From positions 1 through 14,800 of the forward strand of contig DAOVKQ010000003.1 in assembly GCA_030631705.1 (NCBI GenBank): DNA of 14,800 nucleotides, in the 5' to 3' direction. The DNA is from Candidatus Omnitrophota bacterium. GTDB lineage: Bacteria; Omnitrophota; Gorgyraeia; Duberdicusellales; 4484-171. The notes beneath the pieces were generated by a model. That model had not been told where the DNA came from and searched no databases. It saw only the letters and a list, made by a program, of their open reading frames with translations. This document shows, piece by piece, positions 13,309 through 14,800 of the stretch (within the stretch, counting starts at the first letter, position 1; every line of letters starts with the position of its first letter). A program made the translations under genes and the position numbers.

Positions 13309-14568
13309 ATGGCCTTTTTAAAATTTAAAGTTTCTTCAAAAATAATAGCTTTCTTTGCCGTGGAGTGGGTATCTTTTATTCTGGCGGCAAAGACAAAAAT
13401 AGATATTTTTTTCTTCATCTTTATCTCGGCGGCTTTATTACTTTGCGTAGACTTATTTTTTCTGTTGTTTAGTTTCTTCCTCGGCACGAAGATAGTAATC
13501 GTACGTAAGGTTCAGGAGAAAATTACAGAAGGCGAAACCCTTGCGCTTAAATTATTTATCCGTAACGGGGGACTTTTGCCTTTGATTAATGTAATGATAG
13601 GTGATTTTCTCGGTTGTGACAGTGAAAACAGCGGTAGAGAATTCTTTTTTGACTGGCTTAAACCGAAAGGGGAAAATGTTTTTGAATATAGTTGTCTTTG
13701 CCGTAAAAGAGGTAAATACGATATCGGCCCCGTAAAAATAGTATTTTTCGGCTTTGTAGGATTTTTTTCCATCGAAAAGACATATGGGCTTAAAACTAAT
13801 GTTTATGTTTATCCCCGGACTTTTAATATAAAAAGCGTATTGTCTCTCGCGAGAGGGCGCCTTCCCTGGTTTGGTCTGGAGACAACGTCTATCAGCGGAG
13901 ATGACCATGAGTTTTTCGGAGTGAGGGAATACAGGAGCGGTGATTCTATAAAGAGAATACATTGGCTTTCTACCGCCAAGAGAAATAAATTAATCGTCAG
14001 AGAATTTGAAAGAATTAGTTTTTATCAGGTGTCGCTTGTATTTGTCTTAAACAGGGACGATAACATTGGCTTGGGTAAAGAAAGTGTTTGTGAGTACATG
14101 ATAAAAATAGCCGCCTCTTTGGCTAAGTATTTTACAGAAAAGAATATATGCCTGGAAATATTGGCGCACGCGGGAAGAATGGCTTATTTTCCTTCTAATA
14201 AGGGCGAGGGGTATTTGGAGGAATTGTTTAGGTTTTTTGCCACGGTAAATGCGGAAAGTGAAATAAGATTAGATGAGTTTTTGCACGAGAATTCTAAGCT
14301 GATTTTTTCGGATACTACTGTTTTTATGCTGCTTACCGATAAAAGCATAGATTCCGCGGCTCAAATTTTATCCCTCAAGAGCCGCAATATATCCGTAGTC
14401 GCCCTTGTATTGATTTCTTCTTCGTTTGAACAGGGAGCCGTTACGCGAGAAGAGGCTAACGCCTTGAAAGAGAAAGTAGCGAAGAGACTTTTCGCGGCCC
14501 GGGCGAAAGTCTTGCTATTTTCCAAGGGGGATAATTTAGAAAGTGTTTTTCTAAGAAGCCAATTATGA
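13309..14568 (+). CDS. DUF58 domain protein, partner of MoxR
   Basis: A membrane-associated DUF58 protein. Two hydrophobic segments lie at about residues 10-27 and 32-59, followed by a soluble beta-rich region. The diagnostic DUF58 block is at about 202-234: FFGVREYRSGDSIKRIHW, then STAKRNKLIVREFE. The remaining C-terminal part resembles a von Willebrand A-like fold but keeps no clear metal site. I chose the ATG at 13309, one base after the MoxR stop; a TTG at 13300 in the same frame would add three residues and overlap MoxR by 8 bases. No SD is visible, consistent with coupling. Its stop overlaps the next start (ATGA). The function is unproven; MoxR-DUF58 pairs often accompany transglutaminase-like membrane proteins, as here. 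Confidence 0.92.
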   Translation: MAFLKFKVSSKIIAFFAVEWVSFILAAKTKIDIFFFIFISAALLLCVDLFFLLFSFFLGTKIVIVRKVQEKITEGETLALKLFIRNGGLLPLINVMIGDFLGCDSENSGREFFFDWLKPKGENVFEYSCLCRKRGKYDIGPVKIVFFGFVGFFSIEKTYGLKTNVYVYPRTFNIKSVLSLARGRLPWFGLETTSISGDDHEFFGVREYRSGDSIKRIHWLSTAKRNKLIVREFERISFYQVSLVFVLNRDDNIGLGKESVCEYMIKIAASLAKYFTEKNICLEILAHAGRMAYFPSNKGEGYLEELFRFFATVNAESEIRLDEFLHENSKLIFSDTTVFMLLTDKSIDSAAQILSLKSRNISVVALVLISSSFEQGAVTREEANALKEKVAKRLFAARAKVLLFSKGDNLESVFLRSQL

Positions 14569-14800
14569 AAAGAAAATACATAGAGCCTCTTTTTATATTC
14601 CATGTGTTGACTTGCTGTCTCGTTGTTGTGTCATTTATATTAAGCAGGGACGCTTTCGGAAATAATTTTATTATATTGGGTATTTTGCTTTTTTCCGCGG
14701 GTTTTTCTTTGAGTTGGTTCGCGAAAAATAAAGGCAGCAGCGTTAGGCAGATAGCGGTAGATATCGGATGTATGGCGGTTATATTTTTTGAGGGGTATAA
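14565..14800 (+). CDS. Transglutaminase-like (TgpA-type) membrane protein, N-terminal part
   Basis: The ATG at 14565 overlaps the DUF58 stop (ATGA), and the frame is open for 78 codons to the window edge. The peptide starts MKRKYIEPLF and contains two hydrophobic segments at about 11-26 and 33-52, with a third beginning near 65. That is the form of the N-terminal membrane domain (DUF3488-like) of TgpA-type proteins, which carry a transglutaminase-like domain further on. Identification rests on position, the third gene of a MoxR-DUF58 operon, more than on sequence; the catalytic domain lies outside the window. Other membrane proteins occur in this slot too. Confidence 0.6.
   Translation, partial: MKRKYIEPLFIFHVLTCCLVVVSFILSRDAFGNNFIILGILLFSAGFSLSWFAKNKGSSVRQIAVDIGCMAVIFFEGY

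Overview
The window is ordinary bacterial chromosome. Gene density is high and the standard code fits. Gene starts are mixed: some have a clear Shine-Dalgarno (SD) and several have none. A PilZ protein, a periplasm-directed cyclophilin and the domain mix suggest an uncultivated Gram-negative-type bacterium. My best guess from memory is the Omnitrophota or a neighbouring candidate phylum, but nothing in the window proves this. There is no phage, IS transposase, CRISPR array, rRNA or tRNA. Three kinds of palindromic repeat lie between genes.

Layout. Positions 1-1166 hold the tail of an unrecognised gene, an M50 site-2-protease-like membrane peptidase, and a small free-standing beta-barrel protein resembling domain II of translation factors. 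Positions 1241-3268 hold a promoter, a citrate synthase with an unusual insertion, and an orphan charged protein. Positions 3284-4526 hold a branched hairpin repeat, an extended -10 promoter and a nitronate monooxygenase-type FMN enzyme. Convergent to it at 4556-5761 is a phosphofructokinase carrying the residues typical of PPi-dependent enzymes. A divergent spacer with a perfect 18-bp inverted repeat leads to an M48/Ste24-type membrane protease (6025-7275). Next is the most unusual gene, 7330-10320: one uninterrupted reading frame encoding a membrane anchor, about 220 residues of coiled coil, an acidic linker and a complete elongation factor G.

After a second inverted repeat comes a cyclophilin with two plausible starts (10456-11004). 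It is followed by a Nudix ADP-ribose pyrophosphatase-like gene and a PilZ gene whose promoter predicts a leaderless mRNA. A 372-base gene-free stretch (12003-12374) holds a composite hairpin repeat and a promoter. The window ends in a tightly packed MoxR ATPase - DUF58 - transglutaminase-like membrane protein operon, the last gene cut by the edge.

How they fit together: citrate synthase and phosphofructokinase belong to central carbon metabolism. The M50 and M48 proteases, the tethered EF-G and the exported cyclophilin give the middle of the window a membrane and protein-quality flavour, but only the MoxR cluster is a recognised functional unit. The candidate for something undescribed is the membrane-tethered EF-G. 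No start codon lies close to the EF-G part, so an untethered factor is not obviously made from this gene.
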